Positions 10,906 to 23,389 of a stretch of 64,000 nucleotides of DNA are shown here, piece after piece (the stretch's first letter is position 1; each line of letters begins with the position of its first letter). This DNA comes from Macrocystis pyrifera (lineage: Eukaryota > Sar > Phaeophyceae > Laminariales > Laminariaceae). Position numbers and translations under genes: made by a program. The stretch is from NCBI GenBank assembly GCA_031763025.1, contig JASSKH010000011.1, positions 12,498,580 to 12,562,579 of the forward strand, given 5' to 3'. The notes under the pieces were generated by a model that was given only the letters and a program-made list of their open reading frames with translations, did not search any database and was not told where the DNA came from.

Positions 10906-12460
10906 CTATGTTTGTTGATTGATGCCTTAGTCCGTCGGCCTACTGGTAGATGGTTGAACAATCGCCCATCCGACGCAAGCGGTATAGCACTGAGCTGAAC
11001 GCTTGCACTTCACTTGCAGCCAACTGAAGCTTATCACTGGAAGTACAGCTCGCGAAAGGCTGACTGGGTGTGGGGCGTCGACCGAGTCAGACAGCAAGTA
11101 GGCGAAGGCAACAACGACAGGCGACTTACGAGGTGTGAAATACTAATGCATGCGTTGAGGATATGTCTCCGTGAATAGAGATGGCAGAGGCTGCACCGAA
11201 GTGTCTGTGAGGATCACTCGTGAAGAAGAAAAAACGAGATGGTTTGAAGTTGGCGCTGATATGCCCATTATTGGAAAAAGAAATGATGTCAGAGATCGAA
11301 AGAACGTAAGAAAGAAGTGCGGAGAAAGTAAAAGAATAGAGAGGAGTGGAGAAAACGAGGAGGGATCGACGTAGGGCTGATATTTGCCTGACCATCCGGC
11401 ACAATGTTTATCATGCTACGGGCAGATAAGCTCCAAGGGTTGTTGTACTGGCGGACAATCCGTCCTATAGTAACATTCCTTGATAATTATTGTGGCGGTA
11501 AGCTAATATACCGCTGTTTGTTGTACTATCTGACAGCCTGTCCTGTAGCCATAATCCTGCTGGTAAGCTAGCTGCCCTGCTATACGTATGGTCAAGGTAT
11601 CGACAGAGGTAAGTTGGACATACGATACTCTGTACTACTAGTAGGAAGGACTCGTAATCTATCCGCACATCACATTTATTTACCCGAATATCCAAACTAA
11701 GATACTCGTATACTCGTATCAGTGCGTATTGACTGCACATCATCAAACATATATATATATAGACCTCAACGTCCATTCGCTAACAAGGTGTTTTCGTGAC
11801 GTCGAAGTTTGGAGCCAGCAAAAAACAACTCGACTCTAGTCGATGAAACGTTTCAATGCCGCGACCCAACACGATAAGTACATCACCAATTCATAACCAG
11901 GTTTCGCTAAACGTTTAACCGTTAGATGTTCGACAGGCAGACGCTGAAAGACTTGTCGAGACGTACCTGAAGAGCCCGCGGGTCGAAATGAAACATTGCC
12001 GCAGGGGTATAATAGTAAAAAGTACTGGGCCCAAAAAAGGTTTGAAAAGAAGGCTTCATCCTCCGAGTGCTGCAGCCTGGATTTAGAGATAAACTACTTG
12101 GAATTCGAGCGGCCTGTTCCCTAATAAAATGGACTGCCGTCCTAAAAGGGCTAATATCTTGGGATTCCTGTTTTCTGACATTTCGACGTACTCATTGTGG
12201 TTATATTTTCCTTCATCTACACACCAGTATATATTTCCAAGTCGTACGTACGGTATCAATATATATGCTGTCGAAACGCCATTGCGCGCCTACTTGAAAA
12301 TATATCACTCAGTCATAGTCCGTCCCCTTCGGAACAACATCGCCGGGTGAAAACAATCGTGGTAACAACACCACAAGAAGTGCACAAAATATACACCACT
12401 CTGTCCGGAAATAAAATAACCGCGCAGTAAAACAATTAGCGTAAAACCGTTGCTTATAAA
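10906..12460. other. no recognised gene
   Basis: Short open frames only. A ~65-bp imperfect direct duplication sharing TGTTGTACT...CCTGT(A) words lies at about 11440-11590. Confidence 0.35.
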
Positions 12461-13090
12461 GTGGGGATCGTCGAAGCGGCGGACTGTTTTACGGCGAGGT
12501 GGCACAGGGACGGGGCACAGAGGAGCCGGCTGCGCCACGCAGCTGACGACGCAAAGAACCGTGACAACGTGAGGGGGGCAGGGCGGAAGGGCAGCCGTAC
12601 TGATACAGCTGTCGACGAATGCAGAAACGAAATGATCGATAGGGTGGCTAGGTATCGGTTCGACTACTTAATATAGACTTTTGCCTGTAGCTCCCTCTCT
12701 TTCGTGTTGCTTCGTCCGCGCAGCAGATATCTGTCCTTCCTGGGCACGTATGCTTTCTGTCTGGCAGCCTTTCTGAAGCCCCTCTCGTCGTTTTTGTATT
12801 CTGTTTCATTTCAAGTTTTTGTTTTTGCTTTTATTGTTTTCGTTCTTATTTTTTTGGTCTTGCGTTTTTTTGTCTTGCTTGTGTTGTTGTGTTGTTCTCG
12901 TACCCGGTACGCTGGCATTTCACTTGCTTGACATATGAATCTGCGAGTTTTTTTATTTTTGGTCCTCCTCCCTCTCACAGTCTGTGACCACGGAATCAGT
13001 ATCTCTCTAGGATAAGGAATCAGGACAGACACTGGGTGTACTGATGAAGCTGGGTAGAAACGACGATTTAATGCGAAGACAACAACAACA
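12461..13090 (+). mobile_element. LINE 3' fragment 4, with remnant of the ORF2 C-terminus
   Basis: The 72-codon frame 12461-12676 aligns with the C-terminus of the LINE ORF2 at 29358-30478. It starts with a match to the EAAEQFMGRWH segment and ends with VARYRFDY in place of VARYQAD. The stop is followed by the family's pyrimidine-rich 3' UTR, with CGTACCCGGTACGCTGGC and TACTGATGAAGCTGGGTAGAAA. The fragment therefore links the dispersed tails to a protein-coding LINE. It is a 5'-truncated insertion and not functional. Confidence 0.75.
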
Positions 13091-13819
13091 AGAGTGGTAC
13101 CTCGTAGTCAACCACAACAACATCAAGCAAACCACGACAACACGCATTAATAACAGACAACATCATATACCTGGTATATAGCAGGGGGGGGGGCGGACGG
13201 AAAAAGTCAACAACGCACAAACGACCTCGACGATGTCACCAAATTAGTGCAAAAACCAATTGTGCAACACTAACGATGAACAGCATAACATAAATGTGGG
13301 ACAAATATCAAGCTTGAGGGGGGGGGGGAGAAAATACTTAATCATCATGGTGTTGTATTTACCGGCGCATATATGTATCTTTATTGTTTATACATATAAT
13401 GTCATAAAAGGCTAATCAATAGCTAATATATACATACAGCAGTACGTAGCAGCAGGCGTACAGCAGTACAGCTGTCAAGATGCCTACCAATAAAACGAGC
13501 AATAAGAACGGCAGGCTCAGATTACCGAGAAACAGAAAAACTCGGGATTCGATACTAATAATATCTACTGAATGAAGAGAGTATTTCACGGACCTCTTGT
13601 CATTGTAGAAATCCATCCTAAGCCCGCTTTCCTGTTTCTTGTTATGGAGTGTTTGTGTTTTGGGTACCATTGAAACATAACTAGAATACGACGGGTGGAT
13701 GCGGTGCCATCAAATATATGTATGTACGTGAAACAAGGTGAACAGCGTGGGGTGGAGAGGGAATACGGCTGCAGAGGCAGCAGGATGGTGTGGGAAGACC
13801 CTCCTAAAGGTACGACCTT
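13091..13819. other. simple-sequence spacer
   Basis: Contains an (AAC)n-rich stretch after the LINE tail and G homopolymers near 13183 and 13320. No gene is supported. Confidence 0.4.
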
Positions 13820-14225
13820 GAGCAGTATTGGGCAGTTGCACCGCACAACCGTCTGCGCGTTACAGTCAAACTCCGGCCATTTAGTAGAGCAGCCACTCTT
13901 AATAGTCATTCGAAGCTTTGTTTAAATATTTTGAGGGGAGAGAACTTGGTTCTTGCACCAGTATTAAGTAGTAGTAGTAGATATCAGGGTGGCAGATGCA
14001 GCGGGGTGGCGGAAATTACAGGGGAATTATATAAGGGTGGGTAAAAATGACTCTAGAAAATATATTGTTAAGGGGGTTCACGTTTGTTTTTGATCTATCA
14101 ATACAGTAGTTTCGTCACGTACATTCGTACTAGTCTGATTGGTCATTTCTTACGTCAGTTGATTATGGATTCCTTTCTAAAATATATATATATAAATGGT
14201 GTGATTGGAACAAGCACTATACACT
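13820..14225. repeat. dispersed repeat E, copy 2
   Basis: Diverged direct copy of 10520-10905, with an extra (AGT)n microsatellite near 13965 and (AT)n near 14185. Confidence 0.6.
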
Positions 14226-15801
14226 GTCAGATGGATAATAAAATGACAAAATACATTTGATAAAATTTTGAAATACGTCAGCTGTGAGTTCGACTGATTT
14301 AGTAGTTGATACTCAACTTTGCAAGATGGGTAATGCGTCTCGTCTATGTTGCATTTTTACTGAATTTAACAAGTGTGATATTAAGTCGAACGCGCGTATT
14401 CGATATGTAATTCCTTGTCAAGGATGTGGGCCAGTGACTCCCTTGGATGCTTCCCGGGTCAACAGGACAATTAATATATATATAAGGTACCCGGTCCTAA
14501 ATACCAGTTATCAAACGGCAGTGCTGGCGTTTCATACAACCCAGGGCCCTGTGAAGGCAGTGCAGGGATATATGCTGGTATGAAAAGCACAGGGATGTCG
14601 ATGCTGGATAGGGTATGCTGCTTGTAGTTAACCGTCTTCTTACGATGGATTGCCGCTACAAAATGGCACCCGACAAGAAAGCGCACATACAAGAAGAACT
14701 GTCGAATATTTTATCCTCGACCTGTGTTGTTGTGAAGCACAAGGAGAAAACCTGTATAAGAGTGGTGTTGATGTACCCGACCTCTTATTCCTTTTGACTT
14801 AAACTGATATGTATTATATATAGATGTGCAGAACGATTAGACAACAGTTGACATCGGAACGAGACCCTTCATTGAAAAACCGAAAAACTCACAGTATCAG
14901 CACGCCCCCCGGGACACGACGCGAGCACGGTTGAGGCTATCCCTGGCGGAGCCAGGGGGAGCGAGCAAGGTGAGGTGAACAGGAAGCAGCGCACCGATTG
15001 GTAGACCTCATTGCGAGCCAGCTCTTTAATGACTAAACAACAAATTCAAAATATATATTTCTTTCGAATTTTTCCACCCGACCTCAATCAACTTGATATC
15101 TGAACGAGCTGGGCCAGCCGCAAAATAGATACACCATCCGAAGGTCGTATCTCGTGGACTACTGCAAATTGAGACTTGAAATTCGGAAGTACGAACACCG
15201 ACAAGGAACTGCATGATGGGCCAAAAAAATGTATACAACAAATGACTACATGCTTACTGTTCAGCTCGATCTCGAGGAGGTGTCAGATTAAAACTCAACT
15301 ACCGACTTTCAACACGAATTTCGTATTGAAATCGTCGATCCCGATTGAGGCCAAAAAAATGTGAAGTCTTGTTGAAAACCGTCCTAGGAGAACGACGATA
15401 GAAGTTTCGTTGCCCCGTTCACCACCCATCGACAGAATTTTCACAATTTCCATACATACTTGAAACGACGAATATTGTTTTTTCTCCGATGCCCCGCTCA
15501 ACTTTGCGAGTTTCGATCCGAACATTTGACGTCGTATTCGCACATTTTTGTGCAGACAAACGGAAAGCGAACCCTTTCTTCTTCAGATAGGTAACAGTCG
15601 GTCGCCTTTTTTTTTGTGGACTCTTTGTATCATATTTCTCCAACAATGAAAAAGGGACTGCCTTCTTTTTGTGGGATGGTGCATGATTAACACAACCATG
15701 TTAAAAAAGGCATTCAAATATATGAGGATTACTTACCTACCAGGTGGCATTGAGCGGGGCGTTGCCAATTTACCTCTTTAGCGGAACCTTGACTGGTCCA
15801 G
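14226..15801. other. no recognised gene; left flank of satellite array
   Basis: Around 15040-15650 the word GGCCAAAAAAATGT recurs (15218, 15349) within loosely similar surroundings, hinting at an old duplication. Short frames occur on both strands without homology. No gene is supported. Confidence 0.35.
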
Positions 15802-18800
15802 CTCGTATGTAATGTGTGCGTGATTAGCACATTTGTTATATTAAGCACACATGAAACCTGGCAAATGGTATGATAACCTCCTGATAGCAGTGTAGACCGG
15901 GAACACCGCACGGCTTTCTGCGTGTCGAAACATGCGCGTAGCAGGTTTAAAACAACCTTACATACGAGTGGTTTACCAGAATCAACGTAGCGTTTAGGCA
16001 AAAGACGCAATAAGATTCAAGAAACCTGGTCGAGGCGGGATTTCTTACTTGAGAAGGGGGGCGCGTTATCCACTAATTCTGGTAAAACCACTCCCGAATT
16101 TGTTGGTTTGCTGGTAATCTCATCTTTCCTTTGCTTGTGCTCGTTTTCATGGTAAGTACATACACGTGGTACTGAATATCCAAACTAAATGATTTGATGG
16201 TGTTACACGCATGACCTGATACTACATTCGTACACCAGGGAATACGGCTATTTGTTGTCGTGTCCCCAATTACCCTGGGGGGCGTTCGGCCATTTTTCTT
16301 TTCTTTTCTTTCGCATCGTTATCGTTTATCGAATTATCGAAACTATTATAAAAATATTATCGAAAGTTTACGTGCGATATCCTACACTAGTCGTATCTCC
16401 GACAGGAGACTCTCCTCACGCCGTCTTTCTTCCTCTGTAGAGATATTCCCTCTCTACCGCACAACCCCACACCGTGTGCCTTGATACCCATACCCTTTTA
16501 CGACGACGCTATCCACTCACCGCAACATTGATATATTTCATTGGTATGCAAAATGTTAAGTGTACGGCAGTATGGATCTAGCAACCGACCACTGCTAGCA
16601 GGTTGAGGCCTTCGGTTCTGCTCTGGCTCGTATGTAATGTGTGCGTGATTAGCACATTTGTTATATTAAGCACACATGAAACCTGGCAAATGGTATGATA
16701 ACCTACTGATAGCAGTGTAGACCGGGAACACCGCACGGCTTTCTGCGTGTCGAAACATGCGCGTAGCAGGTTTAAAACAACCTTACATACGAGTAGTTTA
16801 CCAGAATCAACGTAGCGTTTAGGCAAAAGACGCAATAAGATTCAAGAAACCTGGTCGAGGCGGGATTTCTTACTTGAGAAGGGGGGGCGCGTTATCCACT
16901 AATTCTGGTAAAACCACTCCCGAATTTGTTGGTTTGCTGGTAATCTCAGCTTTCCTTTGCTTGTGCTCGCTTTCATGGTAAGTACATACACGTGGTACTG
17001 AATATCCAAACTAAATGATTTGATGGTGTTACACGCATGACCTGATACTACATTCGTACACCAGGGAATACGGCTATTTGTTGTCGTGTCCCCAATTACC
17101 CTGGGGGGCGTTCGGCCATTTTTCTTTTCTTTTTTTCGCATCGTTATCGTTTATCGAATTATCGGAACTATTATAAAAATAATTATCGAAAGTTTCCGTG
17201 CGATATCCTACACTGGCCGTATCTCCGACAGGAGACTCTCCTCACGCCGTCTTTCTTCCTCTGTAGAGATATTCCCTCTCTACCGCACAACCCCACACCG
17301 TGTGCCTTGATACCCATACCCTTTTACGACGACGCTATCCACTCACCGCAATATTGATATATTTCATTGGTATGCAAAATGTTAAGTGTACGGCAGTATG
17401 GATCTAGCAACCGACCACTGCTAGCAGGTTGATGCCTTTGGTTCTGCTCTGGCTCGTATGTAATGTGTGCGTGATTAGCACATTTGTTATATTAAGCACA
17501 CATGAAACCTGGCAAATGGTATGATAACCTACTGATAGCAGTGTAGACCGGGAACACCGCACGGCTTTCTGCGTGTCGAAACATGCGCGTAGCAGGTTTA
17601 AAACAACCTTACATACGAGTAGTTTACCAGAATCAACGTAGCGTTTAGGCAAAAGACGCAATAAGATTCAAGAAACCTGGTCGAGGCGGGATTTCTTACT
17701 TGAGAAGGGGGGCGCGTTATCCACTAATTCTGGTAAAACCACTCCCGAATTTGTTGGTTTGCTGGTAATCTCATCTTTCCTTTGCTTGTGCTCGTTTTCA
17801 TGGTAAGTACATACACGTGGTACTGAATATCCAGACTAAATGATTTGATGGTGTTACACGCATGACCTGATACTACATTCGTACACCAGGGAATACTGCT
17901 AATTGTTGTCGTGTCCCCAATTACCCTGGGGGGCGTTCGGCCATTTTTCTTTTCTTTTTTTTCGCATCGTTATCGTTTATCGAATTATCGGAACTATTAT
18001 AAAAATAATTATCGAAAGTTTCCGTGCGATATCCTACACTAGTCGTATCTCCGACAGGAGACTCTCCTCACGCCGTCTTTCTTCCTCTGTAGAGATATTC
18101 CCTCTCTACCGCACAACCCCACACCGTGTGCCTTGATACCCATACCCTTTTACGACGACGCTATCCACTCACCGCAATATTGATATATTTCATTGGTATG
18201 CAAAATGTTAAGTGTACGGCAGTATGGATCTAGCAACCGACCACTGCTAGCAGGTTGATGCCTTTGGTTCTGCTCTGGCTCGTATGTAATGTGTGCGTGA
18301 TTAGCACATTTGTTATATTAAGCACACATGAAACCTGGCAAATGGTATGATAACCTACTGATAGCAGTGTAGACCGGGAACACCGCACGGCTTTCTGCGT
18401 GTCGAAACATGCGCGTAGCAGGTTTAAAACAACCTTACATACGAGTAGTTTACCAGAATCAACGTAGCGTTTAGGCAAAAGACGCAATAAGATTCAAGAA
18501 ACCTGGTCGAGGCGGGATTTCTTACTTGAGAAGGGGGGCGCGTTATCCACTAATTCTGGTAAAACCACTCCCGAATTTGTTGGTTTGCTGGTAATCTCAG
18601 CTTTCCTTTGCTTGTGCTCGCTTTCATGGTAAGTACATACACGTGGTACTGAATATCCAAACTAAATGATTTGATGGTGTTACACGCATGACCTGATACT
18701 ACATTCGTACACCAGGGAATACTGCTATTTGTTGTCGTGTCCCCAATTACCCTGGGGGGCGTTCGGCCATTTTTCTTTTCTTTTTTTCGCATCGTTATCG

Positions 18801-21581
18801 TTTATCGAATTATCGGAACTATTATAAAAATAATTATCGAAAGTTTCCGTGCGATATCCTACACTGGCCGTATCTCCGACAGGAGACTCTCCTCACGCCG
18901 TCTTTCTTCCTCTGTAGAGATATTCCCTCTCTACCGCACAACCCCACACCGTGTGCCTTGATACCCATACCCTTTTACGACGACGCTATCCACTCACCGC
19001 AATATTGATATATTTCATTGGTATGCAAAATGTTAAGTGTACGGCAGTATGGATCTAGCAACCGACCACTGCTAGCAGGTTGATGCCTTTGGTTCTGCTC
19101 TGGCTCGTATGTAATGTGTGCGTGATTAGCACATTTGTTATATTAAGCACACATGAAACCTGGCAAATGGTATGATAACCTACTGATAGCAGTGTAGACC
19201 GGGAACACCGCACGGCTTTCTGCGTGTCGAAACATGCGCGTAGCAGGTTTAAAACAACCTTACATACGAGTAGTTTACCAGAATCAACGTAGCGTTTAGG
19301 CAAAAGACGCAATAAGATTCAAGAAACCTGGTCGAGGCGGGATTTCTTACTTGAGAAGGGGGGCGCGTTATCCACTAATTCTGGTAAAACCACTCCCGAA
19401 TTTGTTGGTTTGCTGGTAATCTCATATTTCCTTTGCTTGTGCTCGTTTTCATGGTAAGTACATACACGTGGTACTGAATATCCAGACTAAATGATTTGAT
19501 GGTGTTACACGCATGACCTGATACTACATTCGTACACCAGGGAATACTGCTAATTGTTGTCGTGTCCCCAATTACCCTGGGGGGCGTTCGGCCATTTTTC
19601 TTTTCTTTTTTTTCGCATCGTTATCGTTTATCGAATTATCGGAACTATTATAAAAATAATTATCGAAAGTTTCCGTGCGATATCCTACACTAGTCGTATC
19701 TCCGACAGGAGACTCTCCTCACGCCGTCTTTCTTCCTCTGTAGAGATATTCCCTCTCTACCTCACAACCCCACACCGTGTGCCTTGATACCCATACCCTT
19801 TTACGACGACGCTATCCACTCACCGCAATATTGATATATTTCATTGGTATGCAAAATGTTAAGTGTACGGCAGTATGGATCTAGCAACCGACCACTGCTA
19901 GCAGGTTGATGCCTTTGGTTCTGCTCTGGCTCGTATGTAATGTGTGCGTGATTAGCACATTTGTTATATTAAGCACACATGAAACCTGGCAAATGGTATG
20001 ATAACCTACTGATAGCAGTGTAGACCGGGAACACCGCACGGCTTTCTGCGTGTCGAAACATGCGCGCGTAGCAGGTTTAAAACAACCTTACATACGAGTA
20101 GTTTACCAGAATCAACGTAGCGTTTAGGCAAAAGACGCAATAAGATTCAAGAAACCTGGTCGAGGCGGGATTTCTTACTTGAGAAGGGGGGCGCGTTATC
20201 CACTAATTCTGGTAAAACCACTCCCGAATTTGTTGGTTTGCTGGTAATCTCAGCTTTCCTTTGCTTGTGCTCGTTTTCATGGTAAATACATACACGTGGT
20301 ACTGAATATCCAAACTAAATGATTTGATGGTGTTACACGCATGACCTGATACTACATTCGTACACCAGGGAATACGGCTATTTGTTGTCGTGTCCCCAAT
20401 TACCCTGGGGGGCGTTCGGCCATTTTTCTTTTCTTTTTTTCGCATCGTTATCGTTTATCGAATTATCGGAACTATTATAAAAATAATTATCGAAAGTTTC
20501 CGTGCGATATCCTACACTGGCCGTATCTCCGACAGGAGACTCTCCTCACGCCGTCTTTCTTCCTCTGTAGAGATATTCCCTCTCTACCGCACAACCCCAC
20601 ACCGTGTGCCTTGATACCCATACCCTTTTACGACGACGCTATCCACTCACCGCAATATTGATATATTTCATTGGTATGCAAAATGTTAAATGTACGGCAG
20701 TATGGATCTAGCAACCGACCACTGCTAGCAGGTTGATGCCTTTGGTTCTGCTCTGGCTCGTATGTAATGTGTGCGTGATTAGCACATTTGTTATATTAAG
20801 CACACATGAAACCTGGCAAATGGTATGATAACCTACTGATAGCAGTGTAGACCGGGAACACCGCACGGCTTTCTGCGTGTCGAAACATGCGCGTAGCAGG
20901 TTTAAAACAACCTTACATACGAGTAGTTTACCAGAATCAACGTAGCGTTTAGGCAAAAGACGCAATAAGATTCAAGAAACCTGGTCGAGGCGGGATTTCT
21001 TACTTGAGAAGGGGGGCGCGTTATCCACTAATTCTGGTAAAACCACTCCCGAATTTGTTGGTTTGCTGGTAATCTCATCTTTCCTTTGCTTGTGCTCGTT
21101 TTCATGGTAAGTACATACACGTGGTACTGAATATCCAGACTAAATGATTTGATGGTGTTACACGCATGACCTGATACTACATTCGTACACCAGGGAATAC
21201 TGCTATTTGTTGTCGTGTCCCCAATTACCCTGGGGGGCGTTCGGCCATTTTTCTTTTCTTTTTTTCGCATCGTTATCGTTTATCGAATTATCGGAACTAT
21301 TATAAAAATAATTATCGAAAGTTTCCGTGCGATATCCTACACTAGTCGTATCTCCGACAGGAGACTCTCCTCACGCCGTCTTTCTTCCTCTGTAGAGATA
21401 TTCCCTCTCTACCGCACAACCCCACACCGTGTGCCTTGATACCCATACCCTTTTACGACGACGCTATCCACTCACCGCAATATTGATATATTTCATTGGT
21501 ATGCAAAATGTTAAGTGTACGGCAGTATGGATCTAGCAACCGACCACTGCTAGCAGGTTGATGCCTTTGGTTCTGCTCTGG
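15802..21581. repeat. satellite-like array: seven ~826-bp units with 1652-bp higher-order period
   Basis: Units start with CTCGTATGTAATGTGTGC at 15802, 16627, 17453, 18279, 19104, 19930 and 20757. The array ends at 21581 with GGTTCTGCTCTGG, giving exactly seven units of 825-827 bp. The first unit is the most diverged. Diagnostic sites alternate strictly along the array: CTCAT/CTCAG before TTTCC, and ACTAGTCG/ACTGGCCG. The real duplication unit has therefore recently been a dimer. Each unit contains short frames on both strands (85 codons minus, 74-77 codons plus, 80 codons minus in some). Their conservation follows from recent copying and is not evidence of coding. Confidence 0.95.
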
Positions 21582-22409
21582 TCACTCACACGAAGTGCTT
21601 GACGATTCTACTGTAGAAGAAGTTATAAGCCCTTGTATTAGCTGCTGCTTGCCTCGCCAGATGTCTTCACGAAGGGGCGAGGAGGTCATCAGAGAAGCAG
21701 GCGATAACGCCTGACTGGCATGATAAGGGAACCCATTGCTACAAACCCTAATGACGCGACAGGGGAGAAGGGATACCATAACACTAGCCCTATCGGATGG
21801 GCTGCACATATGCAGATTCACAGGAAACTCAGGCACGAACCAAACCAATGCAGATAATTCGGAGAATGGATTGAAGATGCGGCACTTTACAACCCACTCC
21901 CACACCTCTAACTTGCAAGGCAGTAGCCGATTACACCCAGACACTGGGAATCAGACAACCAGTAGCTCGAAAGTACGGATACGCACAAGCAGGCTAAACA
22001 AGGTAGAACTACACGGAGGGCAAATTATGGAGGAAAACTCGAGGAAGAGGTGTGACTCGTGTAGCCAGGAGCGACGTAAGCTGCGGCGAGTGGAGCGAAG
22101 TACTAAACACTCGCTATTCTTAGGACAAAACAGGATTGCTGGCCCAGGATTGATTTAGTCTTTTAGAGTGCGTGCGTTTTCACCCATGAGAGTATCATTA
22201 TTATAGTAACGAGTTTCGTTTCTCCTGTCCGTCTCAGCCTGCCATTCCATTTGCTTCTGTTGAATAGGCATCCTGTACCGCTGTACTCCTATTACAGATA
22301 AGTTATACCAGGTACCAGGTACTAGGTATTGCTCACCCGTGTATCGCATTATATATGTACACAACAAAACATACATGTATGCCGGTGGATACAACACCAG
22401 GAGTTACTA
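21582..22409. other. no recognised gene; right flank of the array
   Basis: Overlapping open frames on both strands (plus 21736-22158, 140 codons; minus 21582-21944, 120 codons) have no recognisable motif. A CAGGTACCAGGTACTAGG run lies near 22313. The coding status is unresolved. Confidence 0.3.
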
Positions 22410-22860
22410 GTAGTAGTTCACCAGAATCATCGTACAGTATATATATATATATATGCAGGACACGATAAGAAGGAAAAAACCTTGCCCAGGCTGGATTTCT
22501 TACTTGAGAAAGGGGGGGCGTTGTCCACTAATATCAATCAAACGACTATTAATACCAGGACCTGGCACTGATTTTCACATTTTCCTGTTATCTTCAGCAT
22601 TGCTTTCAAGAAATTTGTTGGTGTTGTGCGCATTACCTCATATTGTACTCGTATACTATCAACAGGGTATACTGCTATTTGTTGCCGTGTACCCTATCTC
22701 CCTTGGAGGCGTTCGGTCTTTTGGTCGATATATCATAACGTTATCGTTTATCGAGTTATCGAAACGATTACCGAAATACCGAAGTTTGTTCGGCTCGATG
22801 TACTTTTTTATACATAGAACGTTATATCGAAAGTATCGGTACCGAATCTAACACTAGAAC
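22410..22860 (+). repeat. diverged solo relative of the 826-bp satellite unit
   Basis: Shares the order of landmarks of the unit: CACCAGAATCA, GGATTTCTTACTTGAGAA, a G-run then TCCACTAAT, TACTGCTATTTGTTG, GGCGTTCGG, and CGTTATCGTTTATCGA. Substitutions are many, and (AT)n lies near 22438. It lies about 830 bp outside the homogeneous array, so it is either an escaped old unit or the source from which the array grew. Confidence 0.75.
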
Positions 22861-23389
22861 CAACACTCAGCCATCTATACCCAGTTATTCTTCCGACTGT
22901 AGGGCTCCAGCCCCTTTGTGTGATCACGGACTCCTTGCTTCAAGACTTAAGGTGAGAACAACAACCCACCCAGCGATAATACAAGGTTTTTGCGCTGACA
23001 CGCATCGCTTATCGCAGTATGCCCTTGCAAGACTGTGGTTTTAGATCATGTGGACTACTGCTGTATACATGGAAAAACCGCCAACTCTAACCAAAGGAGT
23101 AGCCAGACCCTAGCATACGTCTGAATCTACTAAATTCCAGTTGTGCGCCTCATCCTCTCTTGAAGGGAAGTGCGTCCTAGGAACATTCCTTACTTTCTTA
23201 CGAATGCCTTGATACTGCTGGCTGTCTTATCTGCCGAGAAAAACTTCAAAAGACTCAGGAATACTTTAAAAGGGGTATTCAGTGCCTGTATTGTACGGGC
23301 TATCGCTAAACCACTTCTGTTGTTCGATACTGTATCATATCACACTAGTTCACTCTTTAATAGTCATATATGCAGACCACACGATGGTC
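22861..23389. other. no recognised feature
   Basis: No supported coding, RNA or repeat feature. Confidence 0.4.

Noticed and set aside
16578..20965. Recurring 85-codon minus-strand and 74-77-codon plus-strand frames in the satellite array, which look like a repeated gene family
   Set aside because: They recur only because the 826-bp unit is copied nearly identically. Frames are open on both strands over the same bases, and there is no start context, domain or independent homologue.
15802..21581. CRISPR-like array
   Set aside because: Units are 826 bp with no short repeat/spacer pattern, and the setting is eukaryotic. It is a tandem satellite.
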